NCBI GenBank assembly: GCA_965216195.1 | Contig: OZ244151.1 | Coordinates: 3,348,001 to 3,412,000 of the forward strand | From: Aridibacter sp965216195 | GTDB lineage: Bacteria > Acidobacteriota > Blastocatellia > Pyrinomonadales > Pyrinomonadaceae | Length of the DNA stretch: 64,000 nucleotides | Direction of reading: 5' to 3' | Shown here: positions 6,881 to 16,145 of the stretch, piece by piece | Layout of the letters: each line of letters opens with the position of its first letter | Numbering within the stretch: position 1 is the first letter of the stretch | The notes under the pieces: model-generated | Seen by the model: only the letters and a program-made list of their open reading frames with translations | Told to the model about the DNA's origin: nothing | The model's database searches: none | Program-made: the position numbers and the translations under genes

Positions 6881-8065
6881 TCAAATCCTCAAAGGCATGA
6901 CAATATATTTGTAGTCATATTCGGTATCGCCAGCGAAGCTCATCTGGGTCTGCCCGTTTGAATCTTTAAACTCAAACGCGATTTTTGGTTTTACGCCCGT
7001 TTCCTTTACTTTCACCTTTTCGCCTTCGGTTTCATTTTCGGTTTCGGTGGCTTCCATTTCGGTTGAGGTAACGATATTTAGGAATTCCTGTAAGTACTGA
7101 GAATTAAATCCAAGCTCTATTTCCTCGCCTGTATATTCCACCGGTACGGCTTCAGTTCCTTCGCCTTCTTCCGAACTCTGCGCCGATACTTCAATCTCTC
7201 CTTCGCGTACCGTTAGACGTATTGAGCGTGTGCGTTCGTCTGCCATAAGCGCAACCCGGTCAACTGCGCGCTTGAGTTCGCCGGAATCAAAAATGGCTGT
7301 TTTGTCGTTGTCTTTCGGAATGACCATTTCGTAGTTTGGAAACTGTCCGCTGAGTTTTCTCGTTGTCAGAAGCCTGCCGTCAACTTCAAAATAAATGTGA
7401 TTCTGGTCTTCGCCAAAGCTTATGTTTTCATCCGTTTCGCGCGAGATTTTCGTCAACTCGATCAGAGATTTCTTTGGAATAAGAGTATCGATCGAATCTT
7501 CGAGAGCCGTCGCTAATTCTCTTTCGATAAACGCAAGGCGGTGTCCATCGGTAGTAACCATCGTTGCCTTACCTTGATCGATAATGAATTTCGCGCCAGA
7601 GAGCGTAAAGCGCGATTGCTCATTTGTAATAGCGAAAGCAGTAGTATTGATGAAATGATTGAGAATTTCCGCCGGAAGCGACATATTTGCCGTCTTAAAC
7701 TCAGGAACTTCGGGAAACTGGTCGCGCGCAACTCCTGCCAGACGGTATTTTTTTCCGTCGCCAAAAGTGAGTTGAACCCAATCATTATCGAGGCGTTTGA
7801 AATGCATATCGGATTCGTCCGCCAAGCGCACGATATCAAAAAGTTTGCGTGCTTGAATACACATCGCACCGGGCTCTTTTATGTCGGCTTCTGCTTCGCA
7901 CCTGAGGGTAACGTCAAGATCAGTGCCAACGATTCTGATCGTGTTCTCTCCGACCGATTCGATCAGGATGTTTGATAAAACGGGGATTGTAGATTTCTTT
8001 TCAACTATTCCCTGTACATAACCCAATTCTTTTTTTAGCGCACTTTGCTTAACAATAAATTCCAT
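6881..8065 (-). CDS. dnaN: DNA polymerase III subunit beta (sliding clamp)
   Basis: A 394-aa beta clamp. It opens with MEFIVKQSALKKELGYVQGI and has the three repeated clamp folds. It closes with YKYIVMPLRI, the usual ending. It forms the ring that tethers DNA polymerase III to the template. It is longer than the common 366-370 residues because of an acidic, Glu/Thr-rich insert near residues 340-368 (EATETENETEGEKVKVKE). It shares its orientation with dnaA, separated by a small lipoprotein gene. The stop is followed directly by the open frame of the Argonaute remnant. Confidence 0.97.
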   Translation of the reverse strand: MEFIVKQSALKKELGYVQGIVEKKSTIPVLSNILIESVGENTIRIVGTDLDVTLRCEAEADIKEPGAMCIQARKLFDIVRLADESDMHFKRLDNDWVQLTFGDGKKYRLAGVARDQFPEVPEFKTANMSLPAEILNHFINTTAFAITNEQSRFTLSGAKFIIDQGKATMVTTDGHRLAFIERELATALEDSIDTLIPKKSLIELTKISRETDENISFGEDQNHIYFEVDGRLLTTRKLSGQFPNYEMVIPKDNDKTAIFDSGELKRAVDRVALMADERTRSIRLTVREGEIEVSAQSSEEGEGTEAVPVEYTGEEIELGFNSQYLQEFLNIVTSTEMEATETENETEGEKVKVKETGVKPKIAFEFKDSNGQTQMSFAGDTEYDYKYIVMPLRI

Positions 8066-8147
8066 TTCGCTCTCCTAAATTTTCTGATTCCCTAATTTTA
8101 CCAAACTTATTTCAACGATTCTCTTTTGGGCTATTCTTACGGCGCTG

Positions 8148-8528
8148 CTAACTTACTTTCCGAATTGTCCAATCCCCGCTCTCAATCTTTGCTGCTTCAA
8201 AAAGAATCACTTTGTAAATTGGCTCTTTCTTCTTCTCATCAAAATCCGATAAGTAGATGTATTTGATGAGTCCTTCTTTTATCTCTTTTTCTTCAGCCTC
8301 CGTTTTCGCTGCTTCCCAAATCTTTTCTACCTGATCGAAAACCTCTTTTTCTCTTACAACCTTCCCGTCATTTTTGAAGGTTACATGCAAAACCTTTTCA
8401 GGCTCTTTTTCAACAACGATTTCAATTTCTCCAGCCTTTCCATCCGAGAAAATAACTTGCTTTTTTGTTATCTGACTGCTGCATGATAAAAAAAGAACAA
8501 CTAATAAAAACCAGAGTGTTTTTCTCAT
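8148..8528 (-). CDS. putative lipoprotein
   Basis: A 126-aa exported lipoprotein. The start at 8528 (MRKTLWFLLVVLFLSC) gives a compact signal peptide with a lipobox ending at Cys16; an ATG six codons upstream is possible but lengthens the n-region for no gain. The mature part is lysine- and glutamate-rich, with a mix of strands and one helix (VFDQVEKIWEAAKTEAEEKE). No family was recognised. It sits between dnaA and dnaN, a place normally empty or filled by short genes. Confidence 0.7.
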   Translation of the reverse strand: MRKTLWFLLVVLFLSCSSQITKKQVIFSDGKAGEIEIVVEKEPEKVLHVTFKNDGKVVREKEVFDQVEKIWEAAKTEAEEKEIKEGLIKYIYLSDFDEKKKEPIYKVILFEAAKIESGDWTIRKVS

Positions 8529-8744
8529 ACTCAAATATTCACTCATCGCTCGCCTTTTTACTATTACTAAGAATAAAAGAAACTATGTATATTTCTAGTA
8601 GTAGTAATAGGTGGCTGTGAAAAAGTGGAAAACCTGTCTAAAGCTAATATAAAGAGCTCTTTACGCTTCCACAGCAGGTGTGAAAAAGGTGTTGATCAAG
8701 TGGCATAAATGTGAATAACTCATGAAATCGAAAAACCTCTCGTT

Positions 8745-8799
8745 TTTTCCACATCCTTCCACAACGCCAAAAAACTAAATTCTGTGGAAATGTGGAAAA
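8745..8799. promoter_or_regulatory. DnaA-box cluster downstream of dnaA
   Basis: TTTTCCACA at 8745-8753, TGTGGAAAT at 8783-8791 and TGTGGAAAA at 8791-8799 lie in the 350-bp gap between dnaA and the lipoprotein gene. Further partial TTCCACA matches surround them. The gap holds no gene and is AT-rich. Confidence 0.6.
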
Positions 8800-8882
8800 C
8801 TAAACCCCGTCTCCATCTATTACTTGCTCTAATTAATTTTCAAAAATAAAATACCTGTGAAAAACTTTTTCCCGTGAGCTTA

Positions 8883-10283
8883 TCACCCGACGAGCATATC
8901 TATCAGCTCGCTAATTTCTTTGTGAAATTCCCTGTCGTCTTTTATCTTATTTTCAATTTTTTCTACGGAGTGCATCACGGTTGTATGATGCTTACCGCCG
9001 AATGCGCGACCAATTTCCGGAAAGCTATGCTTGGTGAGCCGTTTGCATAGATACATCGCAACCTGCCTTGGAAAGGCAATCTTTCTGGAATTATTTTTCG
9101 ACTTAATTTCCTCAAGCGCGAGGTCATATTCATTCGCAACCATCTTCGTAATTCGTTCGATCGTAATGCCCTCAGCAGCTTCAGCGCCAATGATGTTTTT
9201 CATCGCATCTTGAGCGAGCATTTTTGAAAATGGTAAACCGCGCAGAGAAGAAATTGCGATTAACCTGACAAGGGTTCCTTCGAGTTCGCGTACATTGCTT
9301 TTTATTTTATTAGCTATAAAGAAAGCTATCTCGTCAGGTAGATCTACGCCATCAATATCTGCCTTTCGTTTAAGAATCGCCACTTTTGTTTCGAGATCGG
9401 GCGGCTCCATATCGGCGATCAACCCCCATTCGAAACGAGAATGGAGGCGTTCTTCGATCGTAGGAATCTCTCTTGGTGGGCAATCCGATGTGATTACGAT
9501 TTGCTTCTGATCATTGTGAAGCGCATTAAATGTATGGAAAAATTCTTCCTGCGTACGCTCTTTCCCGGCCAGAAACTGTACGTCGTCCATTAAAAGAACG
9601 TCTATCGAGCGATATTTATCCCGGAATGTTTGTGTTTGATCAAAGCGAATTGCATTGATCAATTCGTTCATAAATTTTTCGGAAGTGATGTAAGCAACTC
9701 GCAGGTGTTTGTTTCTCTCGCGGATCGCCTGTCCGGCGGCGTGCATCAGATGCGTTTTTCCAAGACCTACACCTCCATATATAAATAGAGGATTGTAGGT
9801 TTGCCCCGGTGCTTCTACTACCGCTTCCGCCGCAGCATGGGCAAATTGATTGCAGGAGCCGACAACGAACTTCTTAAACGTGTAATTGCTGTTAAGAGTA
9901 TTTTCAATCGGCTCGAGATCGACAAAATTTGTTGTTTGTTTAGGGGGTGACGTGCTTCCTCCTGCGCTAGAAAAATTACCCTGCCCGTTTTTGTGATCCG
10001 AGATTGATTGGTCGTAAACCTTCTCTTCTTCTATTTGCCAGGCAAGCTCATAGCCATCAAGATTGAGCTCCGACATCGTCTGATCAATAAGGTCCAGATA
10101 ATTTTGATCAATCCAGTCCTTATTCATCTGACTAGTCTTTAAACGAAGTATGCGATTTTCCTCATCGCAACTGTCAAATTCAATCGGTTTAAACCACGTG
10201 TCGAATATCTGACCGTTAAGGCGTTTTTGAACCGTACCAAGAATATTATCCCAAATTTTGTGATTTTCGATTGACGCACCCAT
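8883..10283 (-). CDS. dnaA: chromosomal replication initiator protein DnaA
   Basis: A 466-aa DnaA. Domain I is at about residues 8-85 (WDNILGTVQKRLNGQIFDTW), followed by a Gly/Ser-rich linker. The AAA+ core has Walker A GGVGLGKTHL near residue 170 and Walker B VLLMDDVQFL. Domain IV ends with the DnaA signature GRAFGGKHHTTVMHSVEKIE, which binds DnaA boxes. It opens the origin and loads the replicative helicase. DnaA boxes flank the gene on both sides, which allows autoregulation and marks the origin. The start MGASIENHKIWDNIL suits the family length. Confidence 0.97.
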   Translation of the reverse strand: MGASIENHKIWDNILGTVQKRLNGQIFDTWFKPIEFDSCDEENRILRLKTSQMNKDWIDQNYLDLIDQTMSELNLDGYELAWQIEEEKVYDQSISDHKNGQGNFSSAGGSTSPPKQTTNFVDLEPIENTLNSNYTFKKFVVGSCNQFAHAAAEAVVEAPGQTYNPLFIYGGVGLGKTHLMHAAGQAIRERNKHLRVAYITSEKFMNELINAIRFDQTQTFRDKYRSIDVLLMDDVQFLAGKERTQEEFFHTFNALHNDQKQIVITSDCPPREIPTIEERLHSRFEWGLIADMEPPDLETKVAILKRKADIDGVDLPDEIAFFIANKIKSNVRELEGTLVRLIAISSLRGLPFSKMLAQDAMKNIIGAEAAEGITIERITKMVANEYDLALEEIKSKNNSRKIAFPRQVAMYLCKRLTKHSFPEIGRAFGGKHHTTVMHSVEKIENKIKDDREFHKEISELIDMLVG

Positions 10284-10790
10284 CGCTAACAGAAGTAAGA
10301 TTAGTCCTTAAAATTTAAAATGAACTCCTTAAGCAGTTTGCTTATTTGGGGAACTGACCGTAACGCCAAAAATCCGGTCAACGCAAACGCGACAAGTTGT
10401 TACTTTTTGGTAACTTTCGTGAATATTAGCACGCGCCTTACGAAGGTTTTTTCCACAAAGTTTTCCACAGTTTACAAAAAAAACGCTTAAAAGTTAACGT
10501 AAAACTTTAAGCCCTGTGTTTTCAACAACTTACGAGAGTTTTGGTATATGAAACGAGACAAAGACTATCAGACAATATATAGAAACGCAAACAGTTATCC
10601 ACAGCTTTTTGAATAAACATTCTTTAAAGTTAACAAAGTGTTTCTTTTACGCGATTTTGGGCTAGAAAAAAAATTTTTAAGGGAAAGAAAAAGGCTCAAA
10701 AACGAACAAAAATTTACCTGCTTTCTATCAAATCAAAGACGAAAAAAACCGATCTAAGACTGGGCAATTTCGCAAAGTTACAGACTTTTT
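10284..10790. other. putative chromosomal origin (oriC) with DnaA boxes and AT-rich stretch
   Basis: This 507-bp gap upstream of dnaA holds no gene. It carries TTTTCCACA at 10449-10457 and 10461-10469 and a consensus TTATCCACA at 10595-10603. A strongly AT-rich stretch at about 10615-10750 could unwind. Genes diverge around it (dnaA, dnaN to the left on minus; purM, rpmH, mnmE, parAB to the right on plus). Together with the boxes downstream of dnaA this suggests a bipartite origin. Confidence 0.7.
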
Positions 10791-11507
10791 CTATCGATCC
10801 GTTTCAAACTGCTTTAAGCTACTTGCTCCAGAAATACTCTTTTCGATCTGATCAGGTGTCCCTTTGTAGCGAAGCCTCGATGCACCAGATAGGTCGGCGC
10901 TAAGTTCTCTCGAAACGGAAACTTTCGCCGAGCTCGCGCCGCTTGCATCTACTGAAACCTTTTCCGCTTGAAAGCTGGCCGCTTCAACTCTACTCATTCC
11001 GCTTAAGTCGATCTCGAAAAAGTTTGTCTTACCGCTAACGCTCATTTTCGAAGCACCACTCGAATCGAGCTTAAAAGAGTTGTTGGACAGATTCGAAACC
11101 GTAACTCTCGACACGCCTGAATTTTCCAGTTTTTCAATATTCGGAGCTGAAACTCTAACAATAATAGGGTTTTTCGTTGATAGCTTTCTTTTCGTACTTA
11201 ACTTTAGCGTATCGCCTACAACTTCTGTCTCAATCAAAGGAAGAAGATTGTCGTCTGCTTCGACCTCAACACCGAATTCTCTTTGCGCCTCGATTTCAAC
11301 TTTAAAAACTCCGCCAATGCTGACCGCTGTAAAATCTGAAATCTCTCGTTTTTCAGTTGCTACATTTCCGGATCCCTTCGTCTTTGAGCTAAACGAAATC
11401 GAAACCGGTGATTTAAGAGAGAAAAAGTTTCCGAAAGAAACGATATTTGAAACTAGTATCCCCAGAGCTACGGCAACGATAAATATGATCACGCCAATTT
11501 TCTTCAT
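10791..11507 (-). CDS. GIN-domain (DUF2807) exported protein
   Basis: A 238-aa protein with an N-terminal membrane segment or uncleaved signal (IGVIIFIVAVALGILVSNIV) and a DUF2807 head domain. The domain is a repeated beta-helix pattern, seen as runs such as KLENSGVSRVTVSNLSNNSF, KLDSSGASKMSVSG and IDLSGMSRVEAASF. The opening of the domain, KREISDFTAVSIGGVFKVEI, is diagnostic. Such proteins are thought to be cell-surface or periplasmic; their ligands are not known. It is divergent from the carbonic-anhydrase-like gene. Confidence 0.88.
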   Translation of the reverse strand: MKKIGVIIFIVAVALGILVSNIVSFGNFFSLKSPVSISFSSKTKGSGNVATEKREISDFTAVSIGGVFKVEIEAQREFGVEVEADDNLLPLIETEVVGDTLKLSTKRKLSTKNPIIVRVSAPNIEKLENSGVSRVTVSNLSNNSFKLDSSGASKMSVSGKTNFFEIDLSGMSRVEAASFQAEKVSVDASGASSAKVSVSRELSADLSGASRLRYKGTPDQIEKSISGASSLKQFETDR

Positions 11508-11633
11508 AATTCCTCCAAAAATGTGGTGTTAATTAACCCTGCCGAATTGAACGCTTTTACCTCAAAAAAAGTTCAGTCCTAATTTAACATTTGATAGAAA
11601 ACCTGTGAAAATTGAGGTTATACAAAAACATAT

Positions 11634-12056
11634 ATGCAGAGCACAGACACATTCGGGACAGCGATAAATTGTATTGATGGGCGGGTACAGACGCCCGTTT
11701 CGGAGTGGTTAAAACTCCACGGCCACGTTCAATATGTAGATATGATTACGGAGCCTGGCGCGGACAAAGTGATCGCCGAGGGACAAGCAAATAAAGTTTC
11801 GCCAATCTACGAAAAGCTTAGAGTTTCGATTGAAAACCATCAATCGACGGTTCTGGCACTTGCCGGACATTTTGATTGCGCGGGAAACCCAGTAGATTTG
11901 GAAACCCATAAAAAGCACATTGAGACAGGTGTGGAATTATTGGCCTCATGGAAACTGGGTGTGAGAATCGTTGGGCTATATGTAAACGAATGGAATTCGG
12001 TGGATTTGATTTACGATAGCGCCGAAGGTTTTGAAGATATCAAAACATTTCTTTAG
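11634..12056 (+). CDS. beta-carbonic-anhydrase-like protein
   Basis: A 140-aa protein with the two metal-site signatures of the beta-carbonic anhydrase fold: NCIDGRVQTPVSEWLK near the N-terminus (Cys13, Asp15, Arg17) and ALAGHFDCAGNPVDLETHK in the middle (His and Cys). It is shorter than classical beta-carbonic anhydrases. It belongs to a small subgroup that shares DMITEPG and the GH.DCAGNP stretch, for which carbonic anhydrase activity is assumed rather than shown. It is cytosolic, with no signal peptide. Its 3' end converges on DUF445 with an 8-bp gap containing a TTCTCGA/TCGAGAA inverted repeat. Confidence 0.75.
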   Translation: MQSTDTFGTAINCIDGRVQTPVSEWLKLHGHVQYVDMITEPGADKVIAEGQANKVSPIYEKLRVSIENHQSTVLALAGHFDCAGNPVDLETHKKHIETGVELLASWKLGVRIVGLYVNEWNSVDLIYDSAEGFEDIKTFL

Positions 12057-12064
12057 TTCTCGAC

Positions 12065-13681
12065 CTATTTCGAGAAAAAGTAGAATTGTATTGCCTGCCC
12101 AATCCCTATAAACAAACCAAAGAGGGCGCCAAATAATTCGATCGTCCTCAAGTGTTCCTTAGCTACGGACAAAACCAAAGACTCAAGCTTTTCGGCTGGA
12201 TAGCTATTGACCTTTTCTCTTACCACAGTGCCAATATCAAATTCCTGGATGGCCTCGGGAAATTTCGACTTTGCAGTTGAAATAATTGTGTCTGTCAGCG
12301 ATTCGCCGGCGCTTAGGAGTTGATCCTCAGAGAGATGATTTGAAAGCCTGCCGATCGGCATATGGATAAGGGTATCGATTTGTTTAGATAAAACGCTATT
12401 AATAATTTCCTTTGTGTCTTCATTCTTGAGAATCTTCACAAGACCTTTCGAAAGTGTATCCTTTATTCTCACTGACGCCTCGGGGTGAGCAGAACGCAAG
12501 AGCTCGCCAATCTTCTGAGTACGGATATTTTCAAGCGAATCCGTTAGGTAGGCGGAAATGGATTTCTGCATCTCGTCGCCCTGCAATACGCGGAGAATGT
12601 TTTTAGTTATTTGAAACTTTAGTCGATCCAATTGATCTGGCGCGATTTGTCCTATGAGTTCGGGAAGTGGGCGCTCGAGGGTTTTATCTATTGTTTTGTT
12701 TACAAACTTCTCCGCCTCATCGGCGAAAAAATCACCTTTAAGAGTTTCTTCGAGGCGCTTTGGAAGACTATCGTCAACCAGGTCGTCTACTTCACGCAGT
12801 AAATTTTCCCGCGAAACAAATATCTTTTTTACAAAAGGAAGCGCTTCATAATAAGTATGCACCTCCTTTTTTATAAGCGAACTTATTTGGTTTTTTGTAC
12901 GGTCCTCGGTGGCGAGTTCGGAAAGCTGATGCACGATCGGCTCGATTTGTTCGGTCGCTTTTTCCTTCAATAAAGCGATCGCATCGTCTGTGAACATTGC
13001 CGAAAGAGGTGTTTCGGTATTGGCGAGGTCATCGACCCGCTTGCTGATAAATTCACTTATCTTTTTTTCGAGAGCGGGTTCTTTAACGACGGTGCGAATG
13101 CGTGTTTCCAGAAAATCGAGAATTTGTCCGTAGGTCTTATCCGTTACGGTTTCCGAAACCGTTTGTGACAAGACTTCATCTACGCGTTTTCCGACAAAGG
13201 CGTCGATCGAGTCAATCGTTTCTTCGCTTTTTACAACCGTTTCTACATAGGATCCTATTCGTGTTTTAACCGACGACACTGATTCTAAAACAGGCTGGCG
13301 TAAATTTTCCGGAAGGGCCTCGATCAGAGACGGGTGATTTCGCGTAAGCATCTCTTCAGTATAGGAATTTACTACGCCCTGAATTTTTCTTTGAAGAAAT
13401 TCCTTTTCGAAAAGCTCTTCTAAAACCGTCTCTTGCGAAACGAGCTCTTCGCCGACAGCTTTCCCAATCGCCTTTGCCATACGTGCTCGATGACGCGGAA
13501 TCATACCTTGCGGGAAAACGGTTAACCCGAGAAATTTTACTGGACGGCGGGGACGAAAAAGCATTCTTACCGCGAGCCACGCACCTGCATAGCCATGAAC
13601 CGTGGCCATGAAAATCAGTGAACCGATCTGAAACCAAATATTGCTAAATAGCGGTTGAATCTGCTGCCAAAAATCCATCAA
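12065..13681 (-). CDS. DUF445 family membrane protein
   Basis: A 538-aa DUF445 protein. The N-terminal membrane segment (IGSLIFMATVHGYAGAWLAV) leads into the family signature AVRMLFRPRRPVKFLGLTVF followed by PQGMIPRHRARMAKAIGKAV. A long helical middle part repeats motifs such as DDLVDDSLPKRLEETLKG. A second hydrophobic segment closes the C-terminus (ELFGALFGLFIGIGQAIQFY). The two terminal membrane anchors with a large cytoplasmic or periplasmic helical part are typical of the family. Function is not established. Five bases separate it from the upstream gene, so the two are likely co-transcribed. Confidence 0.9.
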   Translation of the reverse strand: MMDFWQQIQPLFSNIWFQIGSLIFMATVHGYAGAWLAVRMLFRPRRPVKFLGLTVFPQGMIPRHRARMAKAIGKAVGEELVSQETVLEELFEKEFLQRKIQGVVNSYTEEMLTRNHPSLIEALPENLRQPVLESVSSVKTRIGSYVETVVKSEETIDSIDAFVGKRVDEVLSQTVSETVTDKTYGQILDFLETRIRTVVKEPALEKKISEFISKRVDDLANTETPLSAMFTDDAIALLKEKATEQIEPIVHQLSELATEDRTKNQISSLIKKEVHTYYEALPFVKKIFVSRENLLREVDDLVDDSLPKRLEETLKGDFFADEAEKFVNKTIDKTLERPLPELIGQIAPDQLDRLKFQITKNILRVLQGDEMQKSISAYLTDSLENIRTQKIGELLRSAHPEASVRIKDTLSKGLVKILKNEDTKEIINSVLSKQIDTLIHMPIGRLSNHLSEDQLLSAGESLTDTIISTAKSKFPEAIQEFDIGTVVREKVNSYPAEKLESLVLSVAKEHLRTIELFGALFGLFIGIGQAIQFYFFSK

Positions 13682-13686
13682 AAACT

Positions 13687-14070
13687 TTAATAAACCTGAA
13701 ACCCTTTTGAGCTTTCACAAAACTCAGCAAAATCCTCGAGCCAATCGCGCTTTACACTGTAATTTTTCCACTGCTCATCTTTATCTTTATAAATTGTGCC
13801 GTCGTCTGGTTTATCGGTGATGCTGAGGTTGGAAAACATGCGCTTATTCGGAGCGAGTTTTGGCAATATCTCGGTTTTTATCTTCTCGGAAATAAGTTGT
13901 GCCTCCTCGCTTGAAACCGAAACGCCGGTCGCATTGCTTCCCATTTCTCTAACCTTTGTTTCGCTGACGACGTTAAACGATTTGATAATCGCCAATGCCG
14001 CTTTCCAATTCCATACGCTGGCGCGAAACTCAAAGTTTTCCGAACCAAGATCCATTAATGTGAAACTCAT
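13687..14070 (-). CDS. hypothetical protein
   Basis: A 127-aa soluble protein without signal peptide. It begins MSFTLMDLGSENFEFRASVW, contains a Ser/Glu-rich helical middle part (SSEEAQLISEKIKTEILPKL) and ends DWLEDFAEFCESSKGFQVY. I do not recognise a named family, though the opening and the W-N-W-K-A-A-L segment look like small uncharacterised proteins found next to immunity-type genes. It is five bases upstream of DUF445 on the same strand. Confidence 0.65.
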   Translation of the reverse strand: MSFTLMDLGSENFEFRASVWNWKAALAIIKSFNVVSETKVREMGSNATGVSVSSEEAQLISEKIKTEILPKLAPNKRMFSNLSITDKPDDGTIYKDKDEQWKNYSVKRDWLEDFAEFCESSKGFQVY

Positions 14071-14175
14071 AATTACCCTCTACCAAAAATGCTAAACGCG
14101 AAGCATGTTTTCAGTCAAAAAACGATCTTAACTTTTACCGGGCAGTTTGTCCCGACTATAATTTATTCCGAAGCG

Positions 14176-14952
14176 ATGAATACCGAAGACTTTCTAAAAC
14201 GCATAGACCTTCAAAATGCCACCCTTGAGCCAAACATTGAAAGCCTCAAAATGCTTCAAAGAAACCATCTTCTTAACGTGCCATTCGAAAACTTGGACAT
14301 ACGTTGGAAGCGCAAAATTTCTCTGGATTTATCCCGTTTCTACAAGAAAATTGTGGAAGATGGGCGCGGAGGTTTTTGCTATGAATTAAACGGAAACTTC
14401 AATGAATTACTCAAGGAGATTGGCTTTGAAACAAAGGTAATTTCCGCGAAAGTAGCAAACGCCATGGGAGAATTCGGACCCGAATTCGATCACCTTGCAA
14501 TCGTTGTATCGTTTGGCGGAGTTGAATTTCTTTCGGACGTAGGCTTTGGAGACTTTTCCGCTGAGCCATTGAGATTGGAATTGGGGCTCGAACAAAAAGA
14601 TCCAAACGGAGTTTACGGAATCGAGGAGTCTGATGATGGTTATCTTGCGGTGCAAAAACAGAGTGGAAGCGGCTGGGAGAATGAGTACTGCTTTAAAAAT
14701 ATTGAAAGGAATTTGAGTGAGTTCGCAGCGATGTGCGTTCACAACCAGACCTCACCTGAATCTCATTTCACGCACGGGAAACTCTGTTCGCTGATGACTG
14801 AGAACGGGCGAAAAACGCTAACCGAAAAGAAATATCTCGTTACAAAAAAATCGGAAAAGATAGAGATGAATGTTTTAACCGAAAATCAATTCTATGAAAT
14901 TCTGAGTGTCGAATTTGGAATATTACCTAAAGGAGATGTGACGAATGGTTAA
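14176..14952 (+). CDS. nat: arylamine N-acetyltransferase
   Basis: A 258-aa arylamine N-acetyltransferase. It transfers acetyl from acetyl-CoA to arylamines and hydrazines through an acyl-cysteine intermediate. The Cys-His-Asp triad is visible: Cys68 in GRGGFCYELN, His106 in EFDHLAIV and Asp121 in LSDVGFGD, the same spacing as in the Salmonella enzyme. The start at 14176 (MNTEDFLKRIDLQ) is preferred over an in-frame ATG at 14089 because the family starts here and the added 29 residues match nothing. Confidence 0.92.
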   Translation: MNTEDFLKRIDLQNATLEPNIESLKMLQRNHLLNVPFENLDIRWKRKISLDLSRFYKKIVEDGRGGFCYELNGNFNELLKEIGFETKVISAKVANAMGEFGPEFDHLAIVVSFGGVEFLSDVGFGDFSAEPLRLELGLEQKDPNGVYGIEESDDGYLAVQKQSGSGWENEYCFKNIERNLSEFAAMCVHNQTSPESHFTHGKLCSLMTENGRKTLTEKKYLVTKKSEKIEMNVLTENQFYEILSVEFGILPKGDVTNG

Positions 14953-14986
14953 ATCTTAGTGCGCGGTTTATAATCGCAAAAAAGTT

Positions 14987-16045
14987 ATGACACAACCACA
15001 AACAGAGAAGGAATCTTCGATTTCCTATTCCGATGCCGGTGTCTCGATCGATACTGCAAATGAAGCCGTAAAAAAGATCAGCGCCTTTGCAAAATCTACA
15101 TTTAATGAGCGCACGCTTACAAATATCGGGAGCTTTGGCGGAATGTTTGACGCGAAGTTTCCGAAAATGTCCGAGCCCGTATTGGTCTCTTCCGCAGACG
15201 GCGTTGGCACAAAACTAAAGCTCGCCTTTGAAACGGGAGTTCACAGTACAATCGGGCAAGATCTCGTGAATCATTGCGTCGGCGATATTTTGGTGCAGGG
15301 CGCAAAGCCTCTATTTTTTCTCGATTATTTTGCGACCGGAAAACTCTCCGCGGACGTAACTGCTTCGGTTGTGGAGGGGCTTTCGATTGCTTGCAAGGAA
15401 AACGGCTGCGTTCTTCTCGGTGGCGAAACCGCCGAAATGCCTGGCTTTTATGCCGACGGCGAATATGATCTCGCAGGTTTCATCGTTGGCGTTGTGGATA
15501 AGTCGAAGGTGATTACAGGTGAAAAAATCGAGGCGGGAGATGTAGTTTTAGGGCTTCCTTCGACCGGTCTTCACACAAATGGTTACTCGCTCGCGCGAAA
15601 ACTCTTTTTCGAAGTCGGCGGTTTCAAAGTTGATGACAAGCCTGAAGAACTTGAGGGCAAAACAGTTGGCGAGGTTTTGCTTGAGCCTCATCGAAGTTAT
15701 CTGCCTGTGATCGAAGGTTTGCTCGATCAAGGCGTGATCAAAGGTCTCGCGCATATCACCGGCGGCGGACTTCTCGAAAACGTCCCGCGAATTCTGCCCG
15801 AAAATACTGGGGTAGAAATCAAACGCGGTACTTGGGAAGAGCCTGCTGTTTTTGGTTTTATGCAGGAGCTTGGAAACGTTGAGGATAAGGAAATGTTTCG
15901 CGCGTTCAATATGGGAATCGGTATGGCGATTGTTTGCTCGAAAGACGATAAAGAACGAATTGTTTCCCACGTAAAAGGTTTAGGCGAGGAGTGTTTTGAT
16001 GTTGGCTTGGTATCGGAAGGGCAACGGACTGTTTTTATCAAATAG
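14987..16045 (+). CDS. purM: phosphoribosylformylglycinamidine cyclo-ligase (AIR synthetase)
   Basis: A 352-aa AIR synthetase, fifth step of purine synthesis, closing FGAM to AIR with ATP. Family motifs are clear: SYSDAGVSIDTANEAVKKI, SSADGVGTKLKLAFETG, HCVGDILVQGAKPLFFLDYF, LLGGETAEMPGFY, PSTGLHTNGYSLARKL and ITGGGLLENVPRILP. It shares the fold of SelD, also in this window. purN follows after a 100-bp gap carrying an inverted repeat, so the two probably form a short purine operon. Confidence 0.97.
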   Translation: MTQPQTEKESSISYSDAGVSIDTANEAVKKISAFAKSTFNERTLTNIGSFGGMFDAKFPKMSEPVLVSSADGVGTKLKLAFETGVHSTIGQDLVNHCVGDILVQGAKPLFFLDYFATGKLSADVTASVVEGLSIACKENGCVLLGGETAEMPGFYADGEYDLAGFIVGVVDKSKVITGEKIEAGDVVLGLPSTGLHTNGYSLARKLFFEVGGFKVDDKPEELEGKTVGEVLLEPHRSYLPVIEGLLDQGVIKGLAHITGGGLLENVPRILPENTGVEIKRGTWEEPAVFGFMQELGNVEDKEMFRAFNMGIGMAIVCSKDDKERIVSHVKGLGEECFDVGLVSEGQRTVFIK

Positions 16046-16050
16046 GAATA

Positions 16051-16138
16051 TAGCCACAGAGTTCACGGAGAACACAGAAACAGTCCAAAAAGTTAGTTTT
16101 TGAATCTTCCTCTCTAAGCTCTGCGCGCTCTGTGGCTA
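16051..16138. repeat. inverted-repeat element between purM and purN
   Basis: TAGCCACAGAG at 16051-16061 pairs with CTCTGTGGCTA at 16128-16138. The type (CACAGAG...CTCTGTGGC) is common in intergenic DNA of several phyla. It could form a hairpin in the purM-purN transcript. Confidence 0.75.
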
Positions 16139-16145
16139 AGAATTT

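Noticed and set aside
7541..7975. 144-aa plus-strand frame in dnaN
   Set aside because: Antisense to dnaN, which is certain.
12057..12076. Terminator between 11634 gene and DUF445
   Set aside because: The inverted repeat TTCTCGA/TCGAGAA is short and lacks a T-run on the plus strand; kept only as a note.
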